The position numbers were made by a program, and so were the translations under genes. 64,000 bases of DNA from Vanilla planifolia (lineage: Eukaryota > Streptophyta > Magnoliopsida > Asparagales > Orchidaceae). How positions within the stretch are numbered: the first letter of the stretch is position 1; each line of letters opens with the position of its first letter. The notes under the pieces are model-generated. The model searched no databases and had not been told where the DNA came from. It was given only the letters and a program-made list of their open reading frames with translations. The stretch covers positions 14,491,107 to 14,555,106 of the forward strand of contig CM043877.1 in NCBI GenBank assembly GCA_023846275.1, in the 5' to 3' direction. Below, piece after piece: positions 61,378 through 64,000 of this stretch.

Positions 61378-63078
61378 ATCACATGAGAAGATTTATAGCT
61401 AAGGTTATAAATCTAATTGATGGTGTCAATATAATAATCAATGAACAAAAATATAAAATCAAATGATAAATCAAATCCATAAATTATTTAAAATAAAATT
61501 AAAACTTCAATTACACATGTTAAAGCTAAAAATTACTTTAAAATTTTTCTACATAAATTATTTTAAAAAATAGTAACATCTAATTTATATTATCATCGAT
61601 TAATATCACATATATGACACTCCAATCAAACACTATCTAAATACAAAGTCAAAACAAATATTTTTTGTTATAGAATTCTTCAAAGTTTTGTTCATACTAA
61701 CGTCTCAATACTTAGCAAGTGTTGAAATATGCCACCAAGATGACAAGTTATAAGAAACAACCTTACCAATACAAAACACAACTAAACGATGAAACTTTCA
61801 CGTGTTAATTGTTAATTGCACGAAACAAATGAACCTCAACCATTTGATTCAAATTCTCAGAAACTCACTTCCTAATTATAATGAGTTAAGTATTTCATCA
61901 AACACATTGAAGTATATAATTTCATAACATAAGAAGTAACACATAAGTCATCACAAACAGAACAAACTTCTTCCATATATCAGAATTAATGCGATAGAAA
62001 AACTAGTATTCTTCAGAAATCTTCGTCCATGCGGAACTCATGGATGGCACCTTTATCGTTCAAGCTTGACATAACTGATGCCTTCTGATACTCACTGACC
62101 CTCTTCTCAAAGAAGTTAGTCTTTCCCTGGAGCGAATTGAGCTCCATCCAATCGAATGGATTCGAAGCGTTGTACATCTTGCTCTTGTTCAATGCTCCAA
62201 GAAGTCGATCTGCGACAAATTCGATGTATGGACTCATTAGATCGGTGTTCATTCCTACAAGGGCGCAGGGAAGGGCATCACAAACGAATTCTTTTTCAAT
62301 GTTAACAGCATCAGCGACAATCTCCCGAACTCTTTCCTCGGAGAGCTTGGCGTTAATGAGACTGTACAACAAGCAGGCAAAATCATAGTGAAGGCCTTCA
62401 TCCCGAGAAATCAGCTTGTTGGAAAACATGAGTCCAGGCATAAGCCCGCGCTTCTTGAGCCAAAATATCGCGCAGAAACTACCGGAGAAGAAGATTCCTT
62501 CGACGCAGGCAAAGGCAAGAAGGCGCTCCGCGAACGTTTTGGATGCGTCGATCCATCGAAGCGCCTACTCGGCCTTACGCGCGACGCAGGGGACCGTCTC
62601 GAATGCGCGAAAAAGGCGGGATTTTGCGGCGGAGTCCTTAATGTAGGTCTCGAGGAGGAGGCTGTACATCTTCAAGTGAATGTTCTGGATGGCGATCTGG
62701 AATCCGTAGAAGGCCCGGGCCTCAGGAAGCTGCACCTCGCACATGAAGCGCCCTTACGAGATTCTCGAGAACGATGCCGTCCGAGGCAGCGAAGAAGTCG
62801 AGGACGTGGGTGACAAAGTGGCGCTCCTCCGAGGTAAGGGTATGCTCTCAGTGGCGGAGGTCTTGCATGAGGTCGACCTCCTCCGCGGTCCAGAAGGAGG
62901 CCTCGGCTTTCTTGTACATCTCCCAGATCTGCGGGAAACAGATCGAGAACATGCATAAGCGATCGGGATTGGGAGAGAGGAGTGGCTTGTCGTACTCGTC
63001 GTGATGACTGACTGAAGCTGGTGGAATCGTTGGCATGATTGAGGAAAAGGTAGGTTAAATTTGACTTGGGAGCTGAAG
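61378..63078. repeat. old diverged paralogue of unit positions about 12172-13878
   Basis: Aligns with the RNR2 3' flank, coding region and part of the leader of copy 1, with many substitutions and indels. It overlaps in content with the old paralogue at 52791-55486 (both contain the RNR2 3' end), so these are two separate old copies rather than halves of one. Confidence 0.88.
62013..63036 (-). pseudogene. RNR2 pseudogene, full length with stops and frameshift
   Basis: Starts at ATG 63036 ([12 protein letters not shown]) and spans the whole R2 gene in 1024 bases, one more than the intact gene. A TGG codon has become TGA (62848-62850, in LRH-W-EH). One base is inserted around 62754-62757, shifting frame. 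A second TGG has become TAG (62565-62567, in KAE-W-AL). The iron ligand equivalent to E117 is Gln (IQNIH) and the following SEMY reads LKMY. The last 142 codons are open and well kept, ending FRMDEDF. The N-terminal sequence differs from the array copies much more than the core does. It is an old dead paralogue, not a decayed member of the young array. Confidence 0.93.
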
Positions 63079-63455
63079 GAGGACGAGTTCGTTGACGTCG
63101 AGAGTGATCCACAAATTAACGGAAGGTCCTAAAAAATAAACAATTACAATAATTTTTAAAAGAAAAAAATAAGATAAATAAAAAAAATCAATTCGCAAGA
63201 GATATGAAATAAAAAAAATAAGATAAACAATATGCTCTTTAAGAGCATGTTAGTGGGGTCATTCATTTGAAATAAAAAAAACAATTTTATTCAAATTAGG
63301 AGTAATGATAGTGTTCACAAGAAACATAGAAGAAAGATAATAGAGTTTGTTTGTTGAGCTTTATCTCTTTTAAAAGTTACAAAGATGAAATGTATTTCAT
63401 TTTTTTACTTAAAAATTGAAATTTTGTTATTGTTTCATATTATCATTGATTTTAT

Positions 63456-63503
<48 letters not shown>

Positions 63504-64000
63504 CATATTTAATAAATATATATATTTTAACAAATTTTAAATTTATTTTTAATGAATTAATTTCATATTTAATAATAGTTATATCAAATATAACTTAGGA
63601 CAACCGGTCCTATATTATAAAAAAATATTAAAAAATTTTCAAACATGGGCAAATGAAATTATTGAAATAAAATTTAGCTATAAAAAGAATTTATTTTAAA
63701 ATATATGATATACATCAAATATAATTTTATTTTAACATAATTTAATCTAAGATAATAACTAATCATAAAATCATTTTAACATAACTTAACTTAGGATATT
63801 AGCCAAATAGAATTTCACTTTTAACTCTATTAATATAAGAATTATTATGTTAAACTAACTCAAATTTAATATCTTCTGCTATCAAATAGATTATTAATAT
63901 GAGAAGGTTGTGTCTTGAAAGATTAGAAGATATTTTGTAAGTTTTTAGAAGAGTTTAATGACTTTTTCATATAAATATATTTATGAGAAATAAATTTGAA
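63079..64000. other. AT-rich sequence, no gene seen
   Basis: Non-coding AT-rich DNA to the window end, with a TA microsatellite at 63459-63501. No gene supported. Confidence 0.45.
63459..63501. repeat. (TA)n microsatellite
   Basis: About 21 TA units, interrupted at the end by TTAGCATA. Confidence 0.92.

Overview
This is flowering-plant nuclear DNA. The background is AT-rich, with long (TA)n and (TTA)n microsatellites, Copia-type LTR retrotransposons, a probable LINE remnant and a protease gene split into many small exons. Set into it are short GC-rich coding islands. A strongly GC-rich, intronless ribonucleotide reductase gene in an AT-rich background suggests a monocot, but the species cannot be fixed from sequence alone.

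The dominant structure is a head-to-tail array of a 24.49-kb unit: copy 1 (1-24492), copy 2 (24493-48983) and a truncated copy 3 (48984-52787). The window opens and closes inside the array, so its left end is not seen. Each full unit carries, left to right: exon 2 of a chloroplast-type C-terminal processing peptidase (S41, minus strand), an old minus-strand Copia element lying in intron 1 of that gene, its exon 1, an intergenic stretch with a LINE-like remnant, an intact ribonucleotide reductase small-subunit gene (RNR2, minus), AT-rich DNA with a (TA)27 tract, a possible small membrane-protein gene (plus), and then the PDZ and catalytic exons of the peptidase gene. Because the units are in tandem, each peptidase gene straddles a unit boundary. 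It keeps its Ser/Lys catalytic dyad but has three in-frame stop codons in its first two exons and apparently lacks one exon, so it is called a pseudogene.

The full copies are nearly identical, with scattered single-base and homopolymer differences, so amplification looks much younger than the Copia insertion, whose two LTRs are strongly diverged. Copy 3 stops abruptly inside Copia reverse transcriptase at 52787. It is joined to an older, diverged paralogue of the unit (52791-55486) that ends in a truncated RNR2 fragment. A further old paralogue (about 61378-63078) holds an RNR2 pseudogene with two nonsense codons and a frameshift. Between the two old copies lie microsatellites, a decayed plus-strand Copia element with an internal 478-bp tandem duplication, and a GC-rich exon fragment resembling the first exon of a plastid DUF493 protein. 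The RNR2 neighbourhood has therefore been duplicated in at least two separate periods, leaving two intact and two dead copies here. The main alternative for the young copies is an assembly or haplotype artefact, which read depth and spanning long reads would settle.
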